A model generated the notes under the pieces. It saw only the letters and a program-made list of their open reading frames with translations, did not search any database and was not told the origin of the DNA. A program made the position numbers and the translations under genes. 64,000 bases of DNA from Salinibacter altiplanensis (GTDB taxonomy: Bacteria > Bacteroidota > Rhodothermia > Rhodothermales > Salinibacteraceae), in the NCBI RefSeq assembly GCF_002894645.1, contig NZ_NCQY01000020.1, positions 579,386 through 643,385 on the forward strand. The letters are read 5' to 3'. Positions 35,242-44,536 of this stretch are shown here, in pieces. The first letter of the stretch is position 1. The number at the start of each line of letters is the position of its first letter.

Positions 35242-37896
35242 GTGAGAACTGTGCCGCGTTTCCTGTATGTCGTCGTTGTTGCTCTCGTGGGATGGGGGGG
35301 CATGGGGGAAGGAGCCGCTCGGGCACAGGCCCCCATCGATCTACGCGTGACCGACGCCCCGCTGACGGCGGTTCTCGAGGAGGTGCGTGTGCAGACGAAC
35401 CTCGAGCTCGTCTACGCCGAGCGACTCGTGCAGGGCCGCACGACGAGCTGCTCGTATACGGGGGACGACCGGGATGCAGCCCTGATGTGTGCACTGGAGG
35501 GCACCGGCGTCCAGGCCGAGCGGGTCCGCCGGGGGCAGTACGTGCTCGTGTCCAAGTCCAACCAGGAAATTGGTGCGGAGGCCTCGCCGCGCACCTCGCT
35601 GAAAGGGTACGTGCTGGACGCAGAGACGGGCGAACGACTGCCGGGCGCGCACGTCTACCTCACGCAGCTAAAGGCCGGGGCGACGACGAACCAGGACGGC
35701 TACTTTGTGCTCTCCGGCCTGCCCCCTGAAGACTATGCGGTGCGAATCTCGTACCTTGGATACCGATCCGCAGACACCACGCTCACGGCTGGCGCCGGGC
35801 CCGTCCGCATTTCGCTGGCCGCCACCTCGATCCAGTCGGAGGGGGTCGTTGTGGAGGCCGGATCCACGCGCCTCGACGACAGCGAGCGCCGTCCCGGCAT
35901 GAGCTCGGTCGCCCTGAACCGGCTCGACCAACTGCCGTCCTTCGGGGAACCGGACCTTTTCCGTGCCCTCCAGTGGACGCCCGGCATCCGAAAGTCGGGA
36001 GGGGTGAGCGGGGGGCTCAGTGTGCGTGGGGGCAACCCTGATCAGAATCTTTACCTTCTCGATGGGGCCCCGGTCTACCACCCGTGGCATGCCTTCAGCC
36101 TCATTTCGACGTTCCAGACCCAGACGCTCCGGTCCACCGATCTGTACCGTGGGACCTTTCCCGCAAAGCATGGAGGCCGCCTGTCGGCCATACTGGACGC
36201 GCAGATGAAGGATGGAAGCCGACGGGCGCCGAAGGCGGTGGTGGGCCTCAGCGTGCTCAGCGGTCGGTTTCGGATCGAGTCCCCCCTTACAAACTCGACC
36301 TCGTTCATGGTGTCGGGACGGCGCTCGTACCTGGACAAACTCGTCGGGCGGCAACACCCGGTCACGGGAGAAGACGGGCGGCGCGACACCCTCCGCACCG
36401 GCTATTACTTTTTCGACACCAGTGCGAAGCTGACGCATCGCTTCGGGCCCAACCACCGGTTCTCCCTTAGCTACTACCATGGGCGCGACGACCTGGACCT
36501 CCGCCTTCCGTTCGACCTGTCATTGGACTTCTCCTCTTGGCTTCGCCCGGCCGACCTCTTGTTCGAGGTGTCCCAAAACTGGGACAACCGCGTCGTCAGC
36601 GGCCAGCACCGCTATCTCGTCGGCGACGACGTGTTCGTCACCACGACAGGGTACTACTCCGGGTATCGGGCCCAAGAGGCCTCCTTCGTGCAACCGACCA
36701 CGACCGCGTCGCTCACGTCCGACTACCGCGTGCAGCTCTCCGATGCGGGGGTGAGGGTGCAGGCCGCCTATCACCACTCGGTGAGCCACGAGCTGACGGG
36801 AGGGCTGGAGGTGTCTTCGCTTCAGTTCGAAAGCACGCTCGAGAGTGACCTGCAGCGGTCGAGCCGGACGGCCACCCAGCGTGTCCAGGAAAGCCGAGTC
36901 TCTGCCGCGAAGGTGGTTGGGTACCTCCAGGACACCTGGACTCCCACCCCCCGGTGGACGGTGGAGTCGGGGGTGCGGGCGAGCTACTTCAGTGGGGGCA
37001 ACTACGTGCACGCTGCGCCCCGCCTCAGTGTGCAGCACGTGGTGCATCCGCGATGGCTCGTCGTCGAGGGTAGTGGGGGGCTCCACGTGCAGTACCTGCA
37101 ACGCCTCCGCGACCGGTACTCGCTGGCGTACGACCTGGTGTCGAGCCGGTGGGTCCCGGCGAGTGATCGGGTCCGGCCTGCGATCGGGGGACAGGTGGGA
37201 CTGGGGACATACACACAACTGCGGCCCGGGTGGACCCTTGAAGTCGATGCCTACGCCCGGGAAAACCGCCATACCCTCGTCCCGACCGATGCGCTTCAGG
37301 AGAAGGAGGGGATCGACGGCCCCGGCATTGAAATTGGGGCACTGCTTGGCCAGTACGTGACCGGGGCCGAACGGGCCGTCGGCCTTGAGCTCAGTACGCT
37401 TTACGAGCACGGTTCGTGGCGGGGCCGACTCGTGGTGAGCACGGGCCGCACGATCGTTCGGGCCCCGGCCCGGTCGGGCCTACGATGGCGTCCGTCGGGG
37501 CTAGACGTGCCTGTCTCGGTCCGCAGTACGCTCGGCTGGGAGGGCGAGCACTGGCAGGCCACGGCGGCCGCGGAGCTGCGCAGCGGGTATCCCGTCACCA
37601 CTCCGGAGGCCCGCTACCAGCTGGGCGATCCCACAGCGACCCGCTCCACGACCTATCTGCACCGCCCGCAGGTTCACAACGGGCGGCTCCCTCCGTACTT
37701 CCGTGTGGATTTGACCGTGGGGTACCAGTTTCGAGTGCTCTCCGCAAACTGGACCGCCACGGTGGATGTGTTCAACGTCATCAACCGGGACAACATCCTG
37801 GATCAGACGTACCGGCCCACCGAGACCGGCGTCAACATCAATCGGCAGCGGGGGCTGCCGATCCTTCCCCTCGTGGAGCTGGAGATGGACCTGTAA
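35242..37896 (+). CDS. FecA-like TonB-dependent receptor with STN signalling domain
   Basis: This 884-residue receptor has a signal peptide (about 5-28), an STN domain (about 30-100, PIDLRVTDAPLTAVLEEVRV), a carboxypeptidase-like domain (about 110-200, LKGYVLDAETGERLPGAHVYL), a plug (about 210-330, LSVRGGNPDQNLYLLDGAPV) and a barrel. The STN domain is the element that contacts a FecR protein, matching the anti-sigma gene upstream. The start is GTG 35242. It shares the plug style of the receptor at 1579, and like it is followed by a DUF4249-type gene. It ends LEMDL, without a terminal aromatic residue. Substrate unknown. Confidence 0.92.
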   Translation: MRTVPRFLYVVVVALVGWGGMGEGAARAQAPIDLRVTDAPLTAVLEEVRVQTNLELVYAERLVQGRTTSCSYTGDDRDAALMCALEGTGVQAERVRRGQYVLVSKSNQEIGAEASPRTSLKGYVLDAETGERLPGAHVYLTQLKAGATTNQDGYFVLSGLPPEDYAVRISYLGYRSADTTLTAGAGPVRISLAATSIQSEGVVVEAGSTRLDDSERRPGMSSVALNRLDQLPSFGEPDLFRALQWTPGIRKSGGVSGGLSVRGGNPDQNLYLLDGAPVYHPWHAFSLISTFQTQTLRSTDLYRGTFPAKHGGRLSAILDAQMKDGSRRAPKAVVGLSVLSGRFRIESPLTNSTSFMVSGRRSYLDKLVGRQHPVTGEDGRRDTLRTGYYFFDTSAKLTHRFGPNHRFSLSYYHGRDDLDLRLPFDLSLDFSSWLRPADLLFEVSQNWDNRVVSGQHRYLVGDDVFVTTTGYYSGYRAQEASFVQPTTTASLTSDYRVQLSDAGVRVQAAYHHSVSHELTGGLEVSSLQFESTLESDLQRSSRTATQRVQESRVSAAKVVGYLQDTWTPTPRWTVESGVRASYFSGGNYVHAAPRLSVQHVVHPRWLVVEGSGGLHVQYLQRLRDRYSLAYDLVSSRWVPASDRVRPAIGGQVGLGTYTQLRPGWTLEVDAYARENRHTLVPTDALQEKEGIDGPGIEIGALLGQYVTGAERAVGLELSTLYEHGSWRGRLVVSTGRTIVRAPARSGLRWRPSGLDVPVSVRSTLGWEGEHWQATAAAELRSGYPVTTPEARYQLGDPTATRSTTYLHRPQVHNGRLPPYFRVDLTVGYQFRVLSANWTATVDVFNVINRDNILDQTYRPTETGVNINRQRGLPILPLVELEMDL

Positions 37897-37964
37897 GGCG
37901 TTTGCAGGGGCGGCGCTCAGGGACGGGACCCCCGTCGAACGTACGGATCTCGACACGAAATGAG

Positions 37965-38903
37965 ATGAGACGAGAGACTGGAGACCACATGCTGCGGGCC
38001 CTCGGGGGAGGGATTCTACTGGTGGGCCTCGTCCTCATGCTGGGGCGGTGCGACCTGACAGAGCCGACGGAGCCGCAGTCGGTCGTGGTGGAGGCCTTTT
38101 TGAAAACCGGCCGTCCGCTGCCCGCGATCATGCTCCGGCGGACACGTCCACTCGACGTGCCGGGGGGGCGGGATGAGAATGCGGCGCAGGGGGCAACCGT
38201 TGAGCTCAGGATGGACGCGCAGACTGTTGCCTACGAGGAGGCTGACTCAGGACGGTACGTCCCTGAAAGCAACCTTGCGGCGGTCCCGGCAGGCGTTCCC
38301 TGGGCCCTTACGGTTCGGTGGCGAGGCGAGGCTGCACGGGCGGAGGGCCGCACGCCGCCCCCCATCAGCCTGGGCGAGGTGTGTGTGGAAGCGCCGTCCT
38401 CCCCGGTGCGGGCCATCCGTGTCGACTCGCTGCGCCGCGACTCACTGGACATTCCCGCGGAGCGGGAGTACCTCTATCCGGTAGACGTATCGTTGGAATG
38501 GCCGGCCGGAGCCCGCTCGACGGGGGACACGCCCCACTGGGTGCGGCCGCAGCTCCGTCCCGACACCACCGAGTCCTCCTCCCGCGTCGTCAACTTTTTT
38601 CTGGAGCCAGTGGACGTGCGGCGTGAGAATCAGTTTCGGGTTCGAAATGGCCGACGAACGTGGCGGGGCGTCTACGCGGTGCCCGTTGTGGACAGCACCT
38701 CGGCCTTCCCCGGCCACGACCTCACCGTGACGCTTGCCCGGGGGGACACCGCGTTCGCGGCGTTTGCCCGAAGCCGAGAAGACCCGGGCCGCCGCGAGCC
38801 CATCTCGAATGTGGACGGGGGGCTCGGCATCGCTACGGCGGTCGCCCTCGACTCGTTGCGCCGCACGGTTGCGTCGGGGGAAAAACGGTGTTATGCTCCG
38901 TAG
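37965..38903 (+). CDS. DUF4249-type protein, partner of the STN receptor
   Basis: This encodes 312 residues from ATG 37965 (or 305 from ATG 37989), 68 bp after the receptor's stop, the same gap as the first receptor/DUF4249 pair. A hydrophobic N-terminal helix (LGGGILLVGLVLMLGRC) is followed by Cys, but the residues before it (LGRC) are not a good lipobox, so lipidation is less sure than in the paralogue. SVVVEAFLKTGRPLPAIMLR and GATVELRMD are typical of the DUF4249 family. It is probably a periplasmic-side partner of the receptor. Confidence 0.72.
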   Translation: MRRETGDHMLRALGGGILLVGLVLMLGRCDLTEPTEPQSVVVEAFLKTGRPLPAIMLRRTRPLDVPGGRDENAAQGATVELRMDAQTVAYEEADSGRYVPESNLAAVPAGVPWALTVRWRGEAARAEGRTPPPISLGEVCVEAPSSPVRAIRVDSLRRDSLDIPAEREYLYPVDVSLEWPAGARSTGDTPHWVRPQLRPDTTESSSRVVNFFLEPVDVRRENQFRVRNGRRTWRGVYAVPVVDSTSAFPGHDLTVTLARGDTAFAAFARSREDPGRREPISNVDGGLGIATAVALDSLRRTVASGEKRCYAP

Positions 38904-39015
38904 AAGGGACGGACCGCGGAGAATCCAGAGCGCAGACCAGACATAAAACGATCCGCAACGAGACGGGGGGCGTTGCCCCCGACGTGCACGCTCCATCGCA
39001 AACCGACGCAGCCAC

Positions 39016-39684
39016 ATGTCCGAGGAGATGCCCGAGGGAACGATTACGCGCCTGGACCCCCAAGTCAACAATGAGAACCGGGTGTCGGTCTTTCTGGATG
39101 AAGAGTTTGCGTTTGGGATCCACGAGGACCTCGTGGTCAAGCATGGGCTGACGGTGGGAACGACCCTCACGCCTGAGGACGTGCGCGACATCGAGGCCGA
39201 CGAGCAGTACATCGACGCCAAGCAGGCGGCGTTCGATTACCTTGCGCACAAGCCGCGTACGGAGACGGAGGTGCGCCGCAAGCTCAAACGAAAGGACGTG
39301 CCGGCATTCGTGACCGACGACGTGATTGCTCGGCTGTACGAGCTGGAATACCTCGACGACGAGGCGTACGCGCATGACTACGCCCACAACCGCTTTTCCA
39401 GTAAGAAGTACGGCCCCGTACGCATCCGTCGGGAGCTAGAGGAGCGGGGCATCAGCCGGCACCTGGCCGACACCGCGGTCGATACGCTCTTTGCCGACGA
39501 GGACCCCACCGCGGCCGCCTGGGAGCACGCCGACTCCCGGTGGCCCCGCCTGGCCGACGAGGACGACCCGCGTCGGCGCCGGCAGAAAATGTATCGCTAC
39601 CTCCGCCGTCGCGGCTTCACATCTGAGACCATCCGGCCCATTCTCGACGAACTGGAGCAGGATGAAGGGCGCTCCCCCGCATAG
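39016..39684 (+). CDS. recX: Regulatory protein RecX
   Basis: This 222-residue protein has the RecX layout of repeated three-helix units: AFDYLAHKPRTETEVRRKLK, then VIARLYELEYLDDEAYAHDY, GPVRIRRELEERGISRHLAD and a C-terminal RRRQKMYRYLRRRGFTSETI. RecX binds and blocks RecA filaments. It has an extra N-terminal beta-type segment of about 70 residues (ITRLDPQVNNENRVSVFLDE), common in Bacteroidota RecX. recA is not in the window. The next gene starts 15 bp after its stop. Confidence 0.9.
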   Translation: MSEEMPEGTITRLDPQVNNENRVSVFLDEEFAFGIHEDLVVKHGLTVGTTLTPEDVRDIEADEQYIDAKQAAFDYLAHKPRTETEVRRKLKRKDVPAFVTDDVIARLYELEYLDDEAYAHDYAHNRFSSKKYGPVRIRRELEERGISRHLADTAVDTLFADEDPTAAAWEHADSRWPRLADEDDPRRRRQKMYRYLRRRGFTSETIRPILDELEQDEGRSPA

Positions 39685-39699
39685 TCCACTCCGGAACCG

Positions 39700-40998
39700 A
39701 TGCGGGCCCCCGGCCCGATCGACGACGCCTTCCTTCCATACGGTACGCCTGTCCGCATGCCCGACGGCTCCGATCCGTCTCCTTCTGGTCCCGATGAGTC
39801 CCCCGTGCCCGATTCGGAAGCGCCGTCGTCCCCGGAGTCCCCCCCGTCCGCGCAGAACCAGGCGAGTCCGGCGTCTCGGCGACGCCGTGCCCGAGAGCGG
39901 ATGTCCCGTCCTCCCAACGAAGGCCCGAGTGTAATCACGTTCGATTGGGTTGTTCGGGTCCTGCTCGGGGGCGTAGCCCTCGTGACCGTTGGGGGAATGC
40001 TCTGGTACTTCGCCGGCATTGTGGTGTATCTCATCGTTGGGGGGATCCTGGCATACTTGCTTCGGCCCCCTGTCGATTACATGCAGGGGCTCGGGATGGG
40101 GCGGGTCCCGGCCATTCTCGTGGCATTTGCGGCCTTCCTGGGGGTCATTGTGGTGATTGTCACGTCGGTGGTGCCGTTCATTACGCGTCAGGTGCAGGAC
40201 CTGTCGCAGCTCATCACCGTCGACACGGCCGCATACGTGGCCAGCCTCATCGAGGCACGGGTCCAGGGCGTGATTCCGATGGAGCAAGGGGTGTTGGAAG
40301 AGAACGTGCGTCAGGTAGCACAATCGCTCATGCGAGGCGACCTGGTGGAGGGACAACAGGTGGCTGAGACCCTTGGCTCGGTCGTAAGCGTCTTCACGAA
40401 CATCGTATACGCTGTTGTCATCGTCCCCTTCGTCACGTTTTTCCTGCTCAAAGACGAGCTCAGAATTCGGCGAAGTCTTCTCCGCCTCGTGCCGAACCGG
40501 CATTTTGAGGTTACGCTGTCCATTCTCGCGAAGGTGGAGGGAAGCATTGGTCGATACTTCCGCGCCCTGCTGGTCCAGGGGACGACCATCGCGGTGATTG
40601 CCTCAACCCTCTTGTGGATCGTGGGCCTGCGGGGGGCCATCGCCATCGGCATCTTCACGGGCCTGGCCAACACGATCCCTTACTTTGGTCCCTTTCTGGG
40701 CTTTCTGGCCGGAACGCTCGTGGGCATTGCCCAGATGGGAGATGTGTCGCTCGTGCCGGGGGTGGCCCTCGCCATGGCCCTTACCCAACTGGCCGACAAC
40801 GTGCTGCTCCAGCCCCTCATCTTCTCGCGCGCCGCGCAAACCCATCCGCTTGTCATTCTCTTCGTGGTGCTGGCGGGCGCCCAGTTGGGAGGCATCCTGG
40901 GAATGCTGGTGGCCATTCCCCTCACCACGACGCTGCGCGTGATCGTGGAGCAGCTGCTCTGGAGCCTTCGCAACTACCGGATCCTGTGGGCGGGATAG
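39700..40998 (+). CDS. AI-2E family (PerM-type) membrane permease
   Basis: This 432-residue protein has about eight transmembrane helices in the AI-2E pattern: two near residues 85-125, a soluble stretch around 150-220, then a cluster from about 235 with DELRIRRSLLRLVPNRHFEV and ANTIPYFGPFLGFLAGTLVG, a family hallmark. The first 70 residues are proline-rich and probably disordered; ATG 39901 would remove most of them. Members export AI-2, exchange ions, or are uncharacterised. Substrate cannot be assigned here. Confidence 0.87.
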   Translation: MRAPGPIDDAFLPYGTPVRMPDGSDPSPSGPDESPVPDSEAPSSPESPPSAQNQASPASRRRRARERMSRPPNEGPSVITFDWVVRVLLGGVALVTVGGMLWYFAGIVVYLIVGGILAYLLRPPVDYMQGLGMGRVPAILVAFAAFLGVIVVIVTSVVPFITRQVQDLSQLITVDTAAYVASLIEARVQGVIPMEQGVLEENVRQVAQSLMRGDLVEGQQVAETLGSVVSVFTNIVYAVVIVPFVTFFLLKDELRIRRSLLRLVPNRHFEVTLSILAKVEGSIGRYFRALLVQGTTIAVIASTLLWIVGLRGAIAIGIFTGLANTIPYFGPFLGFLAGTLVGIAQMGDVSLVPGVALAMALTQLADNVLLQPLIFSRAAQTHPLVILFVVLAGAQLGGILGMLVAIPLTTTLRVIVEQLLWSLRNYRILWAG

Positions 40999-41094
40999 GT
41001 TGCCCGAGGCCGCCCCGTGCGGATCGAGGAGGCCCCCGAAATGTTTATTGAGGTGTGATCCCTGTCGTTCTCATCATTCTCCATCGTTCTCCCC

Positions 41095-41961
41095 ATGCCG
41101 CCCCGAACCGCTGCGTCTATGCGTTCCGACCCCACCGTGTACAACGACGAAGTCCTTGATGCCGCGGTGGCCGCGGTTCGAGAGCGTGTTGGGTGGGCCC
41201 CGGAGATGGCACTTATTTTAGGGTCGGGGCTGGGACGCCTCGCGGAGGCGGCGGACGAGACGACGATCGTGCCCGCCGCCGAGATTCCGGGCTATCCGGA
41301 GTCGACCGTGGAGGGGCACAGCGGAAAGCTCGTGTTCGGGACCTTGGAAGACACCCGGGTCGTCTTTGTGCAGGGGCGGGTCCACCTCTACGAGGGCTAC
41401 CCGGTACAGCAGATTGCGATGCCGGTGCGGCTCGTCCGGGCCCTTGGCGCCGAGCGCATGCTGGTCACCAACTCGGCCGGCGGCATCAACCGCACCTTCG
41501 AGTCCGGAACGCTCATGTTCATCACGGGGCATCTCAACATGGCCTTTGCCAGTCCGGGGGTGGGCGCAGGGGAGGTGCCGGACCGAGCGCACGCGGACGC
41601 CGCAGATTCCTTCTACGACCCGGCGTGGACGAACCGGGCTGAGCAGGTGGCGCTCGACCTTGGGCTGGAGGCCCGGCGAGGCACCTACGCCTGGACGCTG
41701 GGGCCCAACTACGAGACGAAGGCAGAGGTGCGGGCGCTGGAGCACCTCGGGGCCGACGCGGTGGGGATGAGCACGGTGCCGGAGGTCCTTCAGGCACACA
41801 AACTCGGGATGACGGTGCTCGGCCTCTCCACGATCACGAACCCGGCCGCGGGCCTGGCCGCCGGGACGCTCGACCACGACGAGGTGCTGGAGGTCAGTGA
41901 GCGGGTGCGGGGGGGGCTCATGAAGCTTGTCCGCGGCCTCGTGCGGGTGGCCGACGAGTAG
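41095..41961 (+). CDS. punA: Purine nucleoside phosphorylase I
   Basis: This 288-residue enzyme cleaves inosine and guanosine to base plus ribose-1-phosphate. The motifs are LILGSGLGRLAEAA, TVEGHSGKLVFG, VQGRVHLYEGYP, VTNSAGGINRTF and GPNYETKAEVRALEHLGADA, all of the trimeric PNP type. Length is typical. ATG 41119 would remove 8 residues. It is convergent with the HD-hydrolase gene, 54 bp away. A second, more distant phosphorylase lies at 24.1 kb. Confidence 0.93.
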   Translation: MPPRTAASMRSDPTVYNDEVLDAAVAAVRERVGWAPEMALILGSGLGRLAEAADETTIVPAAEIPGYPESTVEGHSGKLVFGTLEDTRVVFVQGRVHLYEGYPVQQIAMPVRLVRALGAERMLVTNSAGGINRTFESGTLMFITGHLNMAFASPGVGAGEVPDRAHADAADSFYDPAWTNRAEQVALDLGLEARRGTYAWTLGPNYETKAEVRALEHLGADAVGMSTVPEVLQAHKLGMTVLGLSTITNPAAGLAAGTLDHDEVLEVSERVRGGLMKLVRGLVRVADE

Positions 41962-42015
41962 GGAACGGCCTCGGCGAGGCGATGAGTCCGTCCCTGTCCA
42001 CACCAGAGGTCCGTC

Positions 42016-42681
42016 CTATTCCGTGTCGCCGAGGGCCGCATCGAATCGGCTGAGCTCCGTCTGCAGGCGCTCGCGCATCGGAGGGAGGCGCGGGTCGTCG
42101 TGGGGCGTGGAGGCCTCCAGGACGGCCTCGTGAAACCACCGCTGGGCCTCGGCGTCGCCGCTGAGGACAGCGAAGATGTCCTCTCCCGCCTTCAGGCTCT
42201 GGGTGATGGACCACAGGTTGTGGATCTTGTCGGCGAGGCTGACGGCGGCGGCCTGCGGGCGGCCTGTGCGGATGCTGTCGAGGTAGTCCTCCTTGCGGGC
42301 GCGCCAGGGCCGCATCTGCCCGTCGTCGCCCAGCTTCTGTTCGGAAACGTGCACCACGAGTCGAGCCACGTCCGCCCCCACGGCGTCGCGAAGCTGCTTG
42401 CGCCGCAGCCGCTGGCCGTGTCGATTCATGTCCTCGATCGCGTCGTGCAGGTAGGCGGCGGCCACAGTCGTCTCGCCCCACCCTGCCCGGCGCACGATGG
42501 AGGCCACGGCGGCGAGGTGGGCAATGACCGGAATTTGAATCTCCTCGCCTTCGGGCACCTCGAATGCCGGATCGCGCCAGACGCCCTTCCGGTAGGTGCC
42601 GTCGTGCCACTGGGACGACAGCTCGATGGCGTGCTCGATGAGGGGACTGAAGAGGGCCTCGGGGGCTGGGGCGTCCTCCAT
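42016..42681 (-). CDS. HD-domain phosphohydrolase
   Basis: This 221-residue protein has an HD fold with VIAHLAAVASIVRRAGWGE and AAAYLHDAIEDM (HD pair about residue 80), and ARKEDYLDSIRTGRPQAAAV, VSLADKIHNLWSI later. The motif spacing resembles (p)ppGpp hydrolases of the SpoT/MESH1 type without a synthetase domain. Nucleotide specificity is inference. It lies 50 bp downstream of bshC on the same strand. Confidence 0.82.
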   Translation of the reverse strand: MEDAPAPEALFSPLIEHAIELSSQWHDGTYRKGVWRDPAFEVPEGEEIQIPVIAHLAAVASIVRRAGWGETTVAAAYLHDAIEDMNRHGQRLRRKQLRDAVGADVARLVVHVSEQKLGDDGQMRPWRARKEDYLDSIRTGRPQAAAVSLADKIHNLWSITQSLKAGEDIFAVLSGDAEAQRWFHEAVLEASTPHDDPRLPPMRERLQTELSRFDAALGDTE

Positions 42682-42731
42682 GAGAAAGGCACAGCGAGTT
42701 TGGTGGATGCAGGCGGTGAGCGGTCGTCCGT

Positions 42732-44375
42732 CTATATCTCCACGACCTGGTGGGCGGAGGTGTCGGGCTGGAGTGCGTGCCGCAGGTCGTCGAGCAGGGC
42801 GGGACTGTACTTGTTGAGGTAGTACAGCACGTTGACCATGCGTTCCTGAAGCGTCCCGTTTGGGCGCAGATTGACGTGGGCCTTCCGGAGCTGCGCCCGG
42901 ACCTCGTCCTGCTGTCGCTTCTCGGCCCGGACGACCTTTTGCTTCAGCGACTCCATTTCATCCATGATTGCCGAGCGTGTCGCCTCGGTCGAGGCGCCGA
43001 GCGTCCGGTCTACAGTCTCTACCTTAGGCTTCAACGCGTTGAGGGCCTGGTGGAGCTGGGGAAGGGCCTCCGAGAAGAGGGCGTCCACGTCCACCTCCAT
43101 CGCCTCGACGACCACGTCCTGGAAGAGCGGCGCCAGGTCGGCCTGGAAGTTCGCCACCGTGAGGTCGTACTTGTCGAGCACCTTCTGCACCTTTCCCTCC
43201 ACCAACGAGACGCTCGCCCGTGGATGGATGAGCGGCATGTCGAGGCCCGCCCAGTCGTAAACCCCCCCGTACTGGGCGAAGTAAGAGACTTCCCCCGGGC
43301 CGGCAACATACGCGGCCGTGGGGAGGAGGTGATCCTGCATCAACGGGCGCAGGACGACGTTGGGGCTGAAGCGCTCGGGCGCCGCCTCCAGGCGGTCCAG
43401 GAGCTCGGACTCGGAGAAGGTTCGGTTTGTGCCGCGGAGCCGAAAGGTGTCGTCGTCTGTCCAATCGATTGCCCGGCGGCTGTCGTCGCCGAGCCAGAAG
43501 AGGTTGGTCGGACGGGCGCTGACCTGCGTGTGGTAGTCCCGATCTCGGAGCGCCTGGCTGGTCGCATTGACCTGGGCGGCAGAGGCCTCCGGGGCCTCAA
43601 GTTCACGCCGGAAGAGAGGGCGGGCCAGTGCCTTCAGGCGCGGATCGTCGGGATTTACAAACACGAGCCCATCGTCCCCAAAGAAAGAGTGCATCAGACG
43701 GGCGAAGGCATCCTCGAGACGGGTGCCGGGCTCGTAGGCGGCGCGGACGTGCTCCATCACCGCCGGCTTGAAGTCAGAGGGCGGCAGGGCCTCATCGAGG
43801 CGATCGACCGCCTCATGGATGTCGTCGGTGAGGGCCAGCCGCCCGACGGCCCCGGGGTTGTCGGCCACGCCGGGGTCGTAGGAGAGCGGCACGACCTCGT
43901 TGCGGTGAAGGACGTGCGCCGCGGCAATCTCCGCAAAGTCGTGGTCCTCGCCCTCCACCCAGAAGACGGGAACAACGGGGCGTCCGGTCTGGTCGGCCCA
44001 CTCCTCGATCAACTGGAGTGTGGTGATGGTCTTGTAGAGGGTGTAGAGTGGCCCCGTAAACAGACCCACCTGTTGGCCCGTCACCACGGCGATGCTGTCC
44101 GGGTCCCGCAGGGTCTCAATGTGAGCCCGGGTGCGTTCGTCGAGGCCCCAGCGCTCGTTTTGGTCGAGCAGCGTGTCGGCGAGCACGTCGCGGTCCGCGG
44201 GGCGCTGGGCCGCCGCGGTGGCGGCTGTTCGGCGTGCCGATTGCGACTGCCAGTCGCCCGCGTAGAACTCCGACACGGCACTGAAGTTGGTGCAGTAGTC
44301 GACGAATAGATCGGGAAAGGCGCCGAGGGCAGCGGGCGAGGTGCGGTGCACAGTGCTCTCGGGGGGAGATGACAT
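42732..44375 (-). CDS. bshC: Bacillithiol biosynthesis cysteine-adding enzyme BshC
   Basis: This 547-residue protein adds cysteine to glucosaminyl-malate in the last step of bacillithiol synthesis. The hallmark VTGQQVGLFTGPLYTLYKT (near residue 90) and VPVFWVEGEDHDFAEI are clear. A coiled coil lies near residues 430-480, as in the known BshC fold. The frame continues upstream to 44501, but MSSPPEST at 44375 starts the conserved part. bshA and bshB are not in the window. A terminator separates it from the bifunctional-nuclease gene upstream. Confidence 0.92.
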   Translation of the reverse strand: MSSPPESTVHRTSPAALGAFPDLFVDYCTNFSAVSEFYAGDWQSQSARRTAATAAAQRPADRDVLADTLLDQNERWGLDERTRAHIETLRDPDSIAVVTGQQVGLFTGPLYTLYKTITTLQLIEEWADQTGRPVVPVFWVEGEDHDFAEIAAAHVLHRNEVVPLSYDPGVADNPGAVGRLALTDDIHEAVDRLDEALPPSDFKPAVMEHVRAAYEPGTRLEDAFARLMHSFFGDDGLVFVNPDDPRLKALARPLFRRELEAPEASAAQVNATSQALRDRDYHTQVSARPTNLFWLGDDSRRAIDWTDDDTFRLRGTNRTFSESELLDRLEAAPERFSPNVVLRPLMQDHLLPTAAYVAGPGEVSYFAQYGGVYDWAGLDMPLIHPRASVSLVEGKVQKVLDKYDLTVANFQADLAPLFQDVVVEAMEVDVDALFSEALPQLHQALNALKPKVETVDRTLGASTEATRSAIMDEMESLKQKVVRAEKRQQDEVRAQLRKAHVNLRPNGTLQERMVNVLYYLNKYSPALLDDLRHALQPDTSAHQVVEI

Positions 44376-44466
44376 GCGGACGGTACGAAAATCATGGAAG
44401 GAGTGAAAAAGCCGGAAGGCACCCTCCTGGTGCAGGGACAGGCCTGTGGCTAACGCCCACGGGCAA

Positions 44467-44510
44467 TAAAAAAGGCGAAGCCGCGGGCGTGAATTCCGCA
44501 CGGCTTCGCC
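44467..44510 (-). terminator. Rho-independent terminator after the bifunctional nuclease gene
   Basis: GGCGAAGCCG (44474-44483) pairs perfectly with CGGCTTCGCC (44501-44510). On the minus strand the stem is followed by TTTTTTATT. It sits 27 bp beyond the stop of the gene at 44537 and ends the hisD-hisC-nuclease transcript. Confidence 0.85.
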
Positions 44511-44536
44511 AAGATCGGGAGTCCGATCGAGGACCG

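Noticed and set aside
41967..41985. Hairpin GCCTCG-CGAGGC after punA
   Set aside because: The stem is only 6 bp with a 1-base loop and has no T-run on either strand, so I do not list it as a terminator.
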